DNA of 64,000 bases from Anisus vortex (Eukaryota; Mollusca; Gastropoda; Planorbidae), in the NCBI GenBank assembly GCA_949126835.1, contig OX421505.1:6890587-6954586 (forward strand), written 5' to 3'. The translations under genes were made by a program, and so were the position numbers. Positions 10,400-20,896 of the stretch are shown here, in pieces. Every line of letters begins with the position of its first letter. Positions within the stretch are counted from its first letter, which is position 1. The notes under the pieces were generated by a model. That model searched no databases. It saw nothing but the letters and a program-made list of their open reading frames with translations, and was not told where the DNA came from.

Positions 10400-11250
10400 T
10401 TTCCGTAACATATTATTTTCTAAATTATGATGACAATCATATATCTGTCATCTAAGTGTTGAACACTACCTGGGTGTTCTTTCACATTTTGCTGGCCCAT
10501 TAACATTAAGATAACGCTGTTATAAGAATTATTAGACAATAAATGATAATGCTCGTAATGCATATAATTCGAGACGATTTATTCACGTGCCTGTTTGTGA
10601 TAATTATCACCCATATGCGTGAAATAATAATATTATAAGTTTATCTCTGGTTTTTCTAACCCTATTTCTGCCTGTCGCGAACAATCTTGATAGACATTTA
10701 AGAAACTATGCAGGTGGGATAGGCATATACAACATAACAATAGAACAACAATTTGCAAAGGTGATAAGAATATACATCAATAACAGGGGTGAGCAATAGA
10801 CGGCACTCGGGCCTAGACCTGGCTTGCCAGTTGGTGTGACCCCAGCTAATACTAACTAATAGTGTTTGTTTTTATTATTTTGCACACAAATTTAAATTTG
10901 TTTTCATAAACGTGAAACCAATTTTAAGGTATTCGAATCGACCATAATAAATAAAATAGAAATTCACCTCATTTAAATATAAAGCAAACGGAAAACAGCG
11001 ATTTTCATTTTGTTAACATCAAAACTTCGTGTATATTGTAGGTAATAAAGGTGTAAAAATGTTGCTACCATTTACTTTAGCCTATAACAAAAACGATAGT
11101 CTAACATGATCTCCCATATAAAAATACTAAACTATTCCATAATTTGCAGACGCTACAATAATTTGTGCAGTCGTTACTAAACAGACAAAATGACAACCTT
11201 AAAAGGAAATGGAAATCTTAGTCCCGCCTACAAAACTTGCGTTGGGGAGA
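10400..11250. other. AT-rich intergenic sequence
   Basis: I see no supported gene. A single CAGGGGTGAGCAA motif near 10790 resembles a hAT-type end, but no partner end or target duplication was found. Confidence 0.35.
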
Positions 11251-11259
11251 GAGAAGTCT

Positions 11260-11306
11260 AGCGGACAGTCTAGCGGACAGTCTAGTGGACAGTCAAGCAG
11301 ACAGTC
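11260..11306. repeat. 12-bp short tandem repeat, about 4 copies
   Basis: The unit AGTCTAGCGGAC repeats about four times with drift in the last two units. It lies just before the LINE C-terminal remnant and inside overlapping short open frames on both strands that it creates. Confidence 0.8.
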
Positions 11307-11319
11307 AGCAAGTTTCATA

Positions 11320-11850
11320 ACCAGCGAATATTTACAACTGACAAGAGTAACACCAATAGTCAAATCACTAAACTTAGAAACACTAGAGGACGGAAAGAGC
11401 AATCTTGTATTAATACATAAGGCATTAAACTCTAATTTAGAAATACAACCCAATAACTACCTCTTGCTATGCTCAAATAAACATTAGGAAAATAACACTT
11501 TCCGTATCCCGTATGCGAGAATAAATACATAAAGGTATTATTTCTTCCCCAGTGGCATTCGGACATGGAATGGGTTGCCAGAACAATTCAAGAAAACTAG
11601 TAACTAAACATCATTTAAAACTTTAATAAAGATGCAAGACTAAAATCATACCACAAATGTACGTATGACGCACTAATATTCTTTATTTATTTCTCTCGTC
11701 TGTGCAAAGATATCTTGGCGGCGCAACAGGTGCTGTCCCTCATGCGTTAGACCAGTCTTAATGTGAGCTTATCTTCGGCTTATCCATGATAAATAACCTT
11801 TGAAGCCTTGTTTTCCAGTTTCTGTGGCCGTTGCCTACAAAGAGCTAATA
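11320..11850 (+). pseudogene. LINE ORF2 C-terminal remnant
   Basis: Plus-strand coding remnant of the last part of a CR1/Nimbus-type non-LTR retrotransposon. The readable blocks are LQLTRVTPIVKSLNLETL, LVLIHKALNS, and after two stops FFPSGIRTWNGLPEQF (11550-11590) followed by SFKTLI. The FFP-x-x-I-x-x-WN-x-LP block is typical of the C-terminal tail of these ORF2 proteins. The sequence after about 11700 looks like the 3' untranslated end. It is disabled by stops and frameshifts. Confidence 0.6.
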
Positions 11851-12412
11851 TCAATAAAAATGTAAACATCTTGTCTCTGTGTAGAAAAACACACACTTAA
11901 CAAACCAATACAAACATGTTATTAAAAAATTAAGATGTCCTAAAAAAAAGTTGGCATTATATATTTTTCTGTTCATTTTTTTTTTTTTTTATATTTTCAT
12001 TCATACTAGTTTTTTATTTACTTTTATTATTATTCAATTATTTTGCAACCAATATCTATTATATTAGGGCTATCAAAGATTCAGTGGACTGAAAGGGTAG
12101 TCTTGGATGGCGGCCCTCCAACTTAATTCCATATATTTTTTTTTTATTTTAGAAAATTGAACATTAGAGTTCTGCCACGGATACCAGTTTTAAATAATAA
12201 TATAAAAATTGAACACCACTTTAACTGAATAATATATTACCGTATTTGGGGGAAGAGGCGGTCGGAGGGAGGGTTTAGCTCGGACTGGAATAATACTTGG
12301 GGCCGTATGCAGTTTGACGAAGCGATTTCTTATTAGCTAGGTAATTAATTAGTGTGCGACCTTAGTAGTATAGGCGCTTTGTTAAATAGCCTTTTTCGTG
12401 AGAATTAGCCAA
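11851..12412. other. Intergenic sequence, no gene seen
   Basis: AT-rich with homopolymer T runs near 11980 and a G-rich patch at 12248-12275. No supported feature. Confidence 0.35.
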
Positions 12413-13178
12413 TGTGTTACAGTGCTGGACTGTTTCTTTTTTCTCCCGACTGAATGTGGTGGCCGGAAGCCCCACCCCGAACGACACCCCATCCACCCCT
12501 TTCCGCACGGCACGTGTTCTTACACAACATTGTCAAAACCACCTGACGCTGACGTCAGCACTGGAATTGGATTTTTATTGGTTAAGTTGGGCGGGCCTTT
12601 TCCTTAGTCCCACCTTTCTGACAATAGATTTAATCCTGCAGATTACCTTTTAGTTTTAGTCTACCTTTTTTCGACAAGATGACTTAACTTGGGCACTGTG
12701 TTATTTCGCATGTTATCTGTTTATGTGGCACATTTCTTCTACTGTCTAGGACTTGGACATTTAGTAGGCTAAGTGGACTTTCATGATTAACACTCAAATG
12801 TTAGATTGTAAGATTCCCCGCTATTAGCAGATCTTCTTTTATGTTCGGCTCTGAGTAATAATCATTGTGAGACCATTACTAGTGTAAAGCCATATATCTA
12901 TGTGAGTAGTGAGAATTGAAACAATATATTTTGTGTGATAAGAGTTTAGTAAAATAAACGTAGTCATCTTTTAATATAAACAGTATATTTTGTGAAGTGT
13001 TTTTCCTGGTGTGCACGTGTGTATGCTAGAACATATAAGTGAAGCTGTTGTCCGTCAAATATAAATATCGGGAAGTGAATGAAATAGTGCTGAAGAATAG
13101 TTCGGCTATTAGGCCCTTAGACAAACATACCGATAGTGTTGTTCTGACGTAGTGGCCTAAGGGGCAGTACCGTTACAT
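12413..13178 (+). promoter_or_regulatory. LTR-like or promoter-like segment
   Basis: A GC-richer island opens with TGTTACAG and closes with GTTACA. It contains a perfect palindromic CRE-type site GCTGACGTCAGC (12548-12559), an inverted CCAAT box plus GC-rich GGGCGGGCC (about 12573-12597), and downstream an AATAAA near 12953. This order (enhancer, promoter boxes, then polyadenylation signal and a CA end) is what a solo or truncated LTR would show. No second LTR, no convincing target duplication and no PBS match was found, so a host promoter is the alternative. Confidence 0.3.
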
Positions 13179-13310
13179 GGAGCCTATCCACGCTCCGATT
13201 GGGCGTGCGACATCTTGCACCCTGTTGGCCACGTAATCCCCTGTCACAACGCTACATGTAACCTACATGCCTCTAGCCCACATGGTAATTACCAGGCTTT
13301 AGCATTCAAC

Positions 13311-13860
13311 AGCAGTTTGTTAATTAGATTGTATCTTAATTCTTTGTTTCTATCCCACACAGCAGTTTGTTAATTAGATTGTATCTTAATTCTTTGTTTC
13401 TATCACACACAGCAGTTTGTTAATTAGATTGTATCTTAATTCTTTGTTTCTATCCCACACAGCAGTTTGTTAATTAGATTGTATCTTAATTCTTTGTTTC
13501 TATCACACACAGCAGTTTGTTAATTAGATTGTATCTTAATTCTTTGTTTCTATCCCACACAGCAGTTTGTTAATTAGATTGTATCTTAATTCTTTGTTTC
13601 TATCACACACAGCAGTTTGTTAATTAGATTGTATCTTAATTCTTTGTTTCTATCCCACACAGCAGTTTGTTAATTAGATTGTATCTTAATTCTTTGTTTC
13701 TATCACACACAGCTGTTTGTTAATTAGATTGTATCTTAATTCTTTGTTTCTATCACACACAGCAGTTTGTTAATTAGATTGTATCTTAATTCTTTGTTTC
13801 TATCACACACAGCAGTTTGTTAATTAGATTGTATCTTAATTCTTTGTTTCTATCCCACAC
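13311..13860. repeat. 50-bp tandem array, 11 copies, dimeric order
   Basis: Exactly eleven 50-bp units starting AGCAGTTTGTTAATTAGATT. The unit ends alternate between TATCCCACAC and TATCACACAC (C A C A C A C A A A C across the 11 units), so most of the array is a 100-bp dimer. Unit 9 also starts AGCTG instead of AGCAG. Confidence 0.97.
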
Positions 13861-13989
13861 AGCTGTGGCAAGTGTTACACTATTACGCCCAATTTAGATA
13901 CGCAAAAACAATGATTCCATCCGTAACGTGTTTGTTGAAACAATAACAAGTATATAATAGAACAATAAGTTACAGTTCTGAATTATAAT

Positions 13990-14245
13990 ATGCAAGGGGC
14001 ATGGTGGTCGAGCGTCGCGTCAGCGATTTTAACTGGCGAGCCAAAGGTCCTCGGTTTAAATCCTGGTGAAGGCTATGATTTTTCCCTGTCTGTGAGTCTA
14101 CCCAGCCCTGGGTACATGCCATTATTTAGGGTAAAGTAAAGGTTGCTGGGCATTGTGCTGGCCACACATCGTAGTATAAACTGGTGAACTCTGCTTCAAC
14201 GGCCCTATGATCAATTTGGTTCAACGGGATACTTTTTACACAGGA
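13990..14245 (+). mobile_element. tRNA-derived SINE, family A
   Basis: Plus-strand copy with an A-box-like TGGTCGAGCG (14005-14014) and a B-box-like TCGGTTTAAATCC (14051-14063), about 40 bp apart as in a tRNA gene. Downstream are the same body blocks as at 6345-6625: GTGAAGGCTA, GGGTAAAGTAAAGG, a CTGGCCA block and a TCAACGG-type end. It is decayed and probably old. Confidence 0.75.
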
Positions 14246-14880
14246 GGCGTCTTTATTTCCTAAAGCTATACAAATTGGGGTGTTCATATGCAAGTATTAA
14301 AAAGCTTTTAATCTAGGCCACTCTCTATACAACTGCTCCCTGTGGGGATGATTGGACCAGCAGTGGTTCACTTATCCCCACTGCCGCATTGTTATTCTGG
14401 GGTTTCTTTTGTGGCTTTTTTCAAACCCCGCAGTCCAAGAGAGTTTTCGGTTCTGCGCCAGCACCTGTGAGTTGTATTCCGGGATCGGGCTCCATTGAGT
14501 CAGAGCTGAGTTGTACCGAGGTGGGGCTGGCCTATGGTCCATTATCCGCCATCCACTGAGCTCTCCAAATGGTTATGACACTCAGTTGTGCCATTTAGTT
14601 TTTTTAGATTCTGGGAATACTCAGTGGAATTATCACATCCTTGATCCAGGCCCCTTCACGACTTTACACCCAGTCATCCCCATGATACCAACACCAGACT
14701 TGAACCTACAATTGACCGAGGGGTGAGATTGCTCTCTTGTACCCCCACTTCAACACTCCTTAGCAGTTCACTTCGTAATCGTTAGTAGAACCGGCAGAAG
14801 CGTCATCGTTGCGTCTTGTGCAGGGAGTTTAGCGGAACTTTATTTGAAAAACCCACGTAGTCGAGCACTACTACGTAATC
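14246..14880. other. Unidentified GC-richer sequence left of the hAT
   Basis: This sequence is less AT-rich than its neighbours and has a 71-codon plus-strand open frame (14511-14726) without a known domain. Together with 25517-26000 it formed one continuous stretch before the hAT transposon inserted. It is probably an old repeat of unknown class. Confidence 0.35.
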
Positions 14881-14888
14881 CTCTAGGG
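14881..14888. repeat. hAT target site duplication, left
   Basis: The 8-mer CTCTAGGG is repeated exactly at 25509-25516, directly outside both terminal inverted repeats of the hAT element. Confidence 0.95.
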
Positions 14889-15200
14889 CAGGGGTTCCCA
14901 ACCTTTTTTTATTCTAGAGCACATTCTAAAATATCGGTAGGGTGGCGGGAACCACCTATTTTAAATTGACAAACTCCTTCCATAACTTGTCATTTTCCCA
15001 TAATTTATTTTCTTATTTTCTTATTTTCTTATAGTCATAATGTATCAATAAATAATAAACAAAAATGTTTCAAAATAATAAAATTATTTGGAATTTTTCT
15101 AAAATTTCATACACACAGAGAAATGTATTTACAAAACGTAAAGAAAGTAAACAAAACACACAAATACAAAGAAAACATTTAATTAAAAAATATAATAAAG

Positions 15201-16538
15201 TCAATGTGATCTTTGGCATTGCATTTCATTGGCCAGAGCTTCATAATTAGGAGCGTATGACGATAATCCTGTTAGCAGACAATCATAAAGATGCTCATCG
15301 GTGAGTCGAGATCTATATACTATATCTTGATTTTATTAAGTTCATGTTTGAAAACAATGATTCGCATAAATATGTCGAACCGAAAAATGATTCAATTTTA
15401 TATGCCGCTTTTTTCAACAATGGGAACTTTTCTCTATCCACTGTATTCCAAAAGTCCTCTGTCATTAAGGATTTTAGCAAAATATCATTCTTAAGGTCCA
15501 AAATTTCTAACTCTAGTTCTTCTGTCTTACCTTACACAAAATCTGCAATACATGCGGCTATTTCCATAACATTTATTTGGCAAGTAAAAGGATTGATACA
15601 GAAGGAAACTATTGGCTCAATATGTTTAAACTGCAAAAATCTCTCTTCAAACTGTTTTTTTAACTCTTGAAGATGTTTAATAAATAATGTCCCATTTAAT
15701 TCATTGTCACCTAGCATTTTCTTCATATGTGGGAAATGCACGAGAGAATTGATCTGGAGATGTGATATAAACAAATCCAATTTAGCTTTAAATGACTTTA
15801 CAGAGCTTATCATTTCAGCTATGCTTTAGTCTTTACCCTGCAACTCCAAATTTAAAGAATTCAATTTTTCCATGATGTCTGTGAGAAATCCCAAATCAAT
15901 CAGCCAGCCAGAGTCAGCTAGTTCATCATAATTTTCCTTTCTATTGTTTATAAATATTTTTATTTCTTCAATTAAACTCACAAATCTTGTAAGAACCTTT
16001 CCTTTACTGAGCCAACGTACTTCAGTATGCAGAATAAGATCATGTTCTTTATCTTCAGTCTCTTCTAACAGGGCCTTGAAAAGTCGGTGTTGCAAAAAAG
16101 CTGCTCGAATACAATTGATTATTTTTGTAACTATTTTCATGACGTGTTCAAATGGCACAATTTTACAACACAGAGCTTCCTGGTGGATAATACAATGGTA
16201 GGACATGAAGTTTGAAAATGAATCATCCTTCATGCAGAGGGCAATAAATCCTTTGTTTTTACCCATCATTGCTGTCGCCCCATCAGTGGTTATTGCAGAC
16301 AGCTTGTGCAAAGGCATATTTATTGACTTGGCGTATGTTTTTAATGTATTATAAATATCCTCACCCCTTGTCTGTCCTTTCATAGGTAATATTTGTAACA
16401 TATCCTCTTTTACTGCGAAGTTACTAAACACCATTCTCACCATAACTGCTAACTGTGCGGTGTCTGATATATCTGTTGACTCGTCAAATTGTAGCGAGAA
16501 CCAGTCACATATTTCCAAGTCAGTTTTTAACTGAGTTT
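15201..16538 (-). pseudogene. hAT transposase, 3' part (catalytic and dimer domains)
   Basis: Minus-strand continuation of the transposase after the retrotransposon insertion. It holds the hAT RNase-H-like core: WFSLQFDESTDISDTAQ (catalytic Asp region, near 16470-16510), ITTDGATAMMG (second acidic block, near 16260-16300), YHCIIHQEALCCK (the CxxH signature, near 16150-16200) and LHTEVRWLSKG (near 16000-16040). The C-terminal dimerisation segment FGSTYLCESLFSNMN lies near 15330-15380 and TDEHLYDCLL near 15265-15300. Damage consists of TAA in place of a Lys codon at 15826-15828, TAA at 15532-15534, and a 7-bp TATATAG-type duplication near 15313 that shifts the frame before the last block. The end is TGA at 15201-15203. 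The closest named relatives by motif are GTF2IRD2/ZBED5/FAM200-type domesticated hAT proteins. Confidence 0.9.
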
Positions 16539-16542
16539 GTAT

Positions 16543-17214
16543 TGTCATGTATATTGTTTTTCCAAGAATTGGAACACGCAATGTTTATTCTCCTCTCTCT
16601 CTCTTTTCTTACTACACACAATATTAGGACGTTTAGTAGGAAAACGAAAGGTTCTAGGTAATGCTGGGATTCTGTGTTGATCTCAAATTCTCAGAGTCTG
16701 GGAACGACTCATTATTTAATAGGGGAAGTTCCTATCGTTTTTGTTATGAGTTTTGTAATGATACCATGATTTTCACCCCTACTGGTAATGGGTCTATCCC
16801 TTGCACCACCCGGATAGTATTTAATGATTTGTTTTGTCTGAAAGACAGAGAGTTTCAAAATATGTTCCTTTGAACGTTTGTGTTTGCACTATTTTATTCT
16901 AACTGTACATAATAGATATATTGTATATATTGAACATACCACCTGAAATAAACTATCAACAACAGTTACACTGAAGCTTCTTTGTCAAGTTACTATCCTA
17001 TTGTGTTGTATACATTACTATAAGATTTATCTACTACCATAATTTACAAGAAAGGAAATGTTGGAATACAAATACTGAATTTGTGCCCAGGACTATAAGA
17101 AGAGTTCGTGTAATACTGAAACAAATACTAATAATTAAAGTCTCCCCTAGGACTAACGAGAATTATCAGCAAGATCTACACAGCTCTGGCCACAAGGGGA
17201 TTGTGGACGTAACA
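16543..17214 (+). repeat. 5' LTR of copy 1
   Basis: 672 bp, TGTCATG at the start and GTAACA at the end. A TATA-like GTATATATTG (about 16923-16932) is followed by AATAAA at 16947-16952. A short pyrimidine tract (CTCCTCTCTCTCTC) lies near the left end. A 70-codon frame starting at 16661 is a by-product. Confidence 0.96.
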
Positions 17215-17485
17215 AAATTTGGTGGTCTCGCCCGGTATATTTGAGTTCTACTTTTCCTGACCTAGGATTGACAAGATTTGGTAGTCTCGTTCGAACTGTG
17301 AAACTATTCTTTTTAAAAAGAGGAGAGAACTGGTTTGCGTTTTTATTCCTTGGGAAGTGTGAAGATTCCACGAAGTGTTTAATATTATATTGTGCAAATT
17401 TCTGGACAAATCGTAAGTTGGAACTTTATATTTTATTATACAATATATACTACTCTACTATAACAAATATTTCGAACGCTATACT
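17215..17485 (+). other. Copy 1 leader with variant primer binding site
   Basis: Five bases after the LTR lies TGGTGGTCTCGCCCGGTAT (17220-17238) where copy 2 has a perfect tRNA-Pro primer site. A second, similar TGGTAGTCTCGTTCG occurs at 17279-17293, so the leader contains a degenerate direct duplication. Relative to copy 2 a 96-bp segment with GT...AG ends is missing exactly after 17293. The remaining leader runs to the gag ATG at 17486. Confidence 0.75.
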
Positions 17486-20400
17486 ATGGCTTCGAATATA
17501 TCAAGTGAGGAACTTAATGCCATGTCATTTGCTGAACTAAAAGAATTAGCTGAGTCCTTTGGGATTGAGGCAGGACAGGCAAGACCTAATCGTAATCGTT
17601 TGACCAAAGAAATTTTGACATGTTTGAACGGGCAGAATGCCATGAACACTGGTAGTGTAGTTGAAGTGGGACAGAACGATATCAATGAAGGTTATGTAGC
17701 TCCCAGTGGGGGCGAGGTAATTGCCCACGGAGACGAGGTAAGAAATATGTCATCTAGATCATCAAACAATGATGAAGATGAAGGGTTGAGTGAAAACCTA
17801 AAATTCCAATTAGCTATGAAGAGAATGGAATTGGAAAGAATTAGGATAGAAACTGAAAGGGAAAATGAAAGAATTAGGATTGAAAGCAGAGAAAGGATAG
17901 AGATGGCACGCATGAACAGACCTGACCATCGTAGGGACAGCAACGGTATGGATATTAGCGCAATGAAGCAACACTTGCCTATATTCAGAGAAGAAGATGT
18001 TCAAGATTTCTTTTTGCTTTTTGAGAGGATAGCTGTAGATTATCAGTTCCCTGATGATAAGATGGCTTTATTGTTAAGGTCAACTCTCAACAAAGGAAAA
18101 GCATTGGACGTAGTGTTGAGTTTAACACCCGAGGAAATAAATGACTATGAAGTAATCAAAGATAGGGTGCTGAAAAGTTATTCCCTGACACCAGAAAAAT
18201 ATAGAAAGCTATTTAGAGACAGAAAGAAGGCATATGATCAAACTCATGTAGACTTTTTGAGACAAAAGGAGAAAATGTTAGAACAGTGGCTAAGGTCACA
18301 GAATGTAAGTGAGTTTGATAAACTCAAGAACCTAATATTGTTTGAGGAATTCAATGATTGTATTCGAGTGGATATTAAAACCCACCTCTCAGACCGAGGG
18401 GTTGAAGATGTGCATGAAGCTGCTAGATTGGCAGATAACTATGCCATAATTCACGCCAGCATAAAGCCATATTATGCTGACAAACCCAAAGTGCACAAAC
18501 CAGAGTCCAAGGAGGCTAGTAAACCAAAAGAGACAAGTGAAAACAATAATAAGAACAGTGGTGTAAATAATAATAGTAACTTAGTTCATTTCAGGAAGCA
18601 GACAGATGTAAATAAAGCAAAGGTGGTATGTTTCAATTGCAAGAAAGAGGGCCACATGAAGAAAGATTGTTGGATCCTTACCAAGAAGCAAGGTGCTATT
18701 CTACACTGTGCCAGAGTGCAGAAAGATAGCAAGCAGACAGAAGAAGTGTGCAACACAGGGTCAAGAAACTCAAAAGAAATGCGGCCGGCATCGCCCATAG
18801 TTGTGGAGTCGATGGTTTTTGAGAACAGTCTATCTAAGGTAAAAGAGAATAGCTGTACTCAATCTATTATGCTTTCAGAAGGCCGTGAGGAACAGATGGT
18901 TCCTGAAGTCCCGGAAGAGGACGACCTATCCGATTTTCGACCCTTTGTCTACGAGGGGACAGTGTCGACAGAAGTCGATGTACTCAGCAAGAAGAAAATA
19001 CAGATATTACGTGACACGGGTTCTGCTGTCAGCGTGATCCTGGAGGGCAGTGTGCCGTTAACAGATGCCACCAGTACCGGTGAGTCTGTTGTGCTGAGAG
19101 GTGCTAGTATGGAGGCTGTGGAAGCTCCACTGCACAGAATAAAACTCGAGTCGGATATTTTTACAGGTAACATCGTAGTGGGAGTGTGGCGCGCACTACC
19201 CGTCAAAGGCGTTTCCATGATATTAGGAAATGACATTATGGGCGGCAGAGTCACTGTCGAGCCCATGGTTAAAGTGTTGGAGACAAAGATGGCGGAGGAC
19301 AAAAACCTACGTCCTGCCAATGAACGCCCAACATGTGCACTGACAAGAGCAATGCAGAAAAAGAAGTCGGTAAAGACTCTTGCTACGCCGTGTAGTGCAA
19401 CGAAAGATGTGTTTGTCTGTTCTGAAGACACACATGCGAATGAAACAGTGATAACAGAAACACCTGACATCGATTTAAGTGCTACGTTCTTTGCTGAACT
19501 AACAACTGGTGATGCAACCGAGAACGATAACATTTTGTCACCAAAGCAGAAATTGGTGAAAGAACAATTGAATGACGAAGTAATAATGCAACTCAGAATG
19601 AAAGCTGTTGATGAAAAGACTGCAGATGCAATGGCGGAATGTTTCCACATGAAAGATGAAGTGTTGATGAGAAAGTCGAAACCGATCAACTCAGGTACAA
19701 ACGAGTGGGACAGTATTCACCAGATTGTAATACCTAAGTGCTATCGTCAAGATATACTGCGTATGGCGCATGATCTTCCTTTCGCTGGTCACATGGGAGT
19801 CCGAAAAACGCACCACCGTATCCTCCCTTACTTCTACTGGCCAGGACTGAGAAGAGATGTCGAACAATACTGCAAGACTTGCCACGTATGCCAAATGGTA
19901 GGACGTCCTAACCAACGAATTCCTGTCGCTCCACTCCAGCCGATACCAGCGTTCGACGAACCATTCAGTCATATACTCATTGATTGCGTGGGCCCGTTGC
20001 CGAAAACAAAAGCCGGTTTTCAATACCTGCTCACAGTCATGTGTTCATCCACTCGCTTCCCGGAAGCCATTCCGTTGCGGAACATAACAACAGTGAAGGT
20101 GGTAGACGCCCTGACAAATTTCTTCACACGTTATGGCCTACCGAAGACAGTACAGTCCGACCAGGGGACTAACTTTACTTCGAACATTTTCAAACAAGTC
20201 ATGGAACAATTAGGGATAAGCCATAGGCTATCAAGTGCCTATCATCCTGAGAGCCAGGGAGCTCTGGAAAGGTTTCATCAGACATTAAAATCGATGCTTA
20301 AAAAGTACTGTTATGAAAACGAGAAAGACTGGGATAAGGGTGTGCCTTATGTACTGTTCGCTGCAAGGGAGGCCACTCAGGAATCCCTGGGGTTTAGCCC

Positions 20401-20896
20401 ATTCGAACTTGTGTATGGACACTCAGTCAGAGGTCCGTTGAAACTTCTACATGAAACTTGGCTAACGGACAGTGAACCGATTGGACTTTTGTCATATGTA
20501 GATAAATTTAAAAATAGGCTTTATCATGCTTTTAACCATGTGAAGATTCATTTTCCACAGATGCAGGAGCGTATGAGACAGAACTATGACCGTAAAGCTA
20601 CAGCTAGAACTTTTGCACCAGGTGACAAAGTTCTTGTGTTTCTACCTTTGCAAAATCAGCCTTTAAGTGCAAAGTTTAGTGGACCCTATGAGATAGAGTC
20701 AAAGCTTGGCGAGGTCAATTATTTGATAAAGACTCCTGACCGGAGACAAAAGCAGAGGGTATGCCATATTAATTTGCTTAAGCCCTATGTTTCCAGGGAA
20801 AAGAGTAAACCACGGGAGGTCCCCATGATTTCATTAGCTAGAGTCCCGACGGATTTATCTAGGCTAGAATATAAGTTTGCAGAAAGTAAAACTTAA
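17486..20896 (+). CDS. gag-protease-integrase polyprotein, copy 1
   Basis: 1,136 codons of structural and enzymatic retrotransposon protein. In order: an SAP-like N-terminal helix pair (about residues 5-45); a charged coiled coil (about 110-150); a capsid with SCAN-like helices (about 165-320, including LEQWLRSQNVSEFDKL and LILFEEFNDC); a CCHC zinc knuckle (C382, C385, H390, C395); an aspartic protease with DTG at 510-512 and an ILGNDIMGG block; an integrase HHCC finger (H762/H769, C799/C802); the integrase core D833, D892, E928 with the normal 35-residue D-E spacing; and a GPY/F module (GPY at 1066-1068) that is typical of gypsy integrases. The frame closes at TAA just after the integrase because of one extra A in an A-run near 20887-20890. 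In copy 2 the frame continues into RT. ATG 17486 is the first methionine before the conserved gag and is shared by both copies. Confidence 0.95.
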   Translation: MASNISSEELNAMSFAELKELAESFGIEAGQARPNRNRLTKEILTCLNGQNAMNTGSVVEVGQNDINEGYVAPSGGEVIAHGDEVRNMSSRSSNNDEDEGLSENLKFQLAMKRMELERIRIETERENERIRIESRERIEMARMNRPDHRRDSNGMDISAMKQHLPIFREEDVQDFFLLFERIAVDYQFPDDKMALLLRSTLNKGKALDVVLSLTPEEINDYEVIKDRVLKSYSLTPEKYRKLFRDRKKAYDQTHVDFLRQKEKMLEQWLRSQNVSEFDKLKNLILFEEFNDCIRVDIKTHLSDRGVEDVHEAARLADNYAIIHASIKPYYADKPKVHKPESKEASKPKETSENNNKNSGVNNNSNLVHFRKQTDVNKAKVVCFNCKKEGHMKKDCWILTKKQGAILHCARVQKDSKQTEEVCNTGSRNSKEMRPASPIVVESMVFENSLSKVKENSCTQSIMLSEGREEQMVPEVPEEDDLSDFRPFVYEGTVSTEVDVLSKKKIQILRDTGSAVSVILEGSVPLTDATSTGESVVLRGASMEAVEAPLHRIKLESDIFTGNIVVGVWRALPVKGVSMILGNDIMGGRVTVEPMVKVLETKMAEDKNLRPANERPTCALTRAMQKKKSVKTLATPCSATKDVFVCSEDTHANETVITETPDIDLSATFFAELTTGDATENDNILSPKQKLVKEQLNDEVIMQLRMKAVDEKTADAMAECFHMKDEVLMRKSKPINSGTNEWDSIHQIVIPKCYRQDILRMAHDLPFAGHMGVRKTHHRILPYFYWPGLRRDVEQYCKTCHVCQMVGRPNQRIPVAPLQPIPAFDEPFSHILIDCVGPLPKTKAGFQYLLTVMCSSTRFPEAIPLRNITTVKVVDALTNFFTRYGLPKTVQSDQGTNFTSNIFKQVMEQLGISHRLSSAYHPESQGALERFHQTLKSMLKKYCYENEKDWDKGVPYVLFAAREATQESLGFSPFELVYGHSVRGPLKLLHETWLTDSEPIGLLSYVDKFKNRLYHAFNHVKIHFPQMQERMRQNYDRKATARTFAPGDKVLVFLPLQNQPLSAKFSGPYEIESKLGEVNYLIKTPDRRQKQRVCHINLLKPYVSREKSKPREVPMISLARVPTDLSRLEYKFAESKT

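Noticed and set aside
10788..10850. Another hAT terminus (CAGGGGTGAGCAA)
   Set aside because: No partner end and no 8-bp duplication could be found on either side.
15826..16581. A 251-residue protein starting in the LTR at 16581
   Set aside because: The first residues come from reading the retrotransposon LTR in antisense; the true coding begins beyond it in the interrupted hAT transposase.
16661..16873. 70-80 codon frame in each LTR (also 23680, 51614, 57719)
   Set aside because: The frame is conserved because the LTRs are copies. It contains stops or shifts in copy 1 relative to copy 2, has no recognisable domain, and overlaps the expected promoter and polyadenylation region.
18949..19689. 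246-codon minus-strand frame opposite protease and integrase
   Set aside because: It is a shadow of the well-supported plus-strand polyprotein. No domain is recognisable, and the matching frame in copy 2 has a different, shorter extent.
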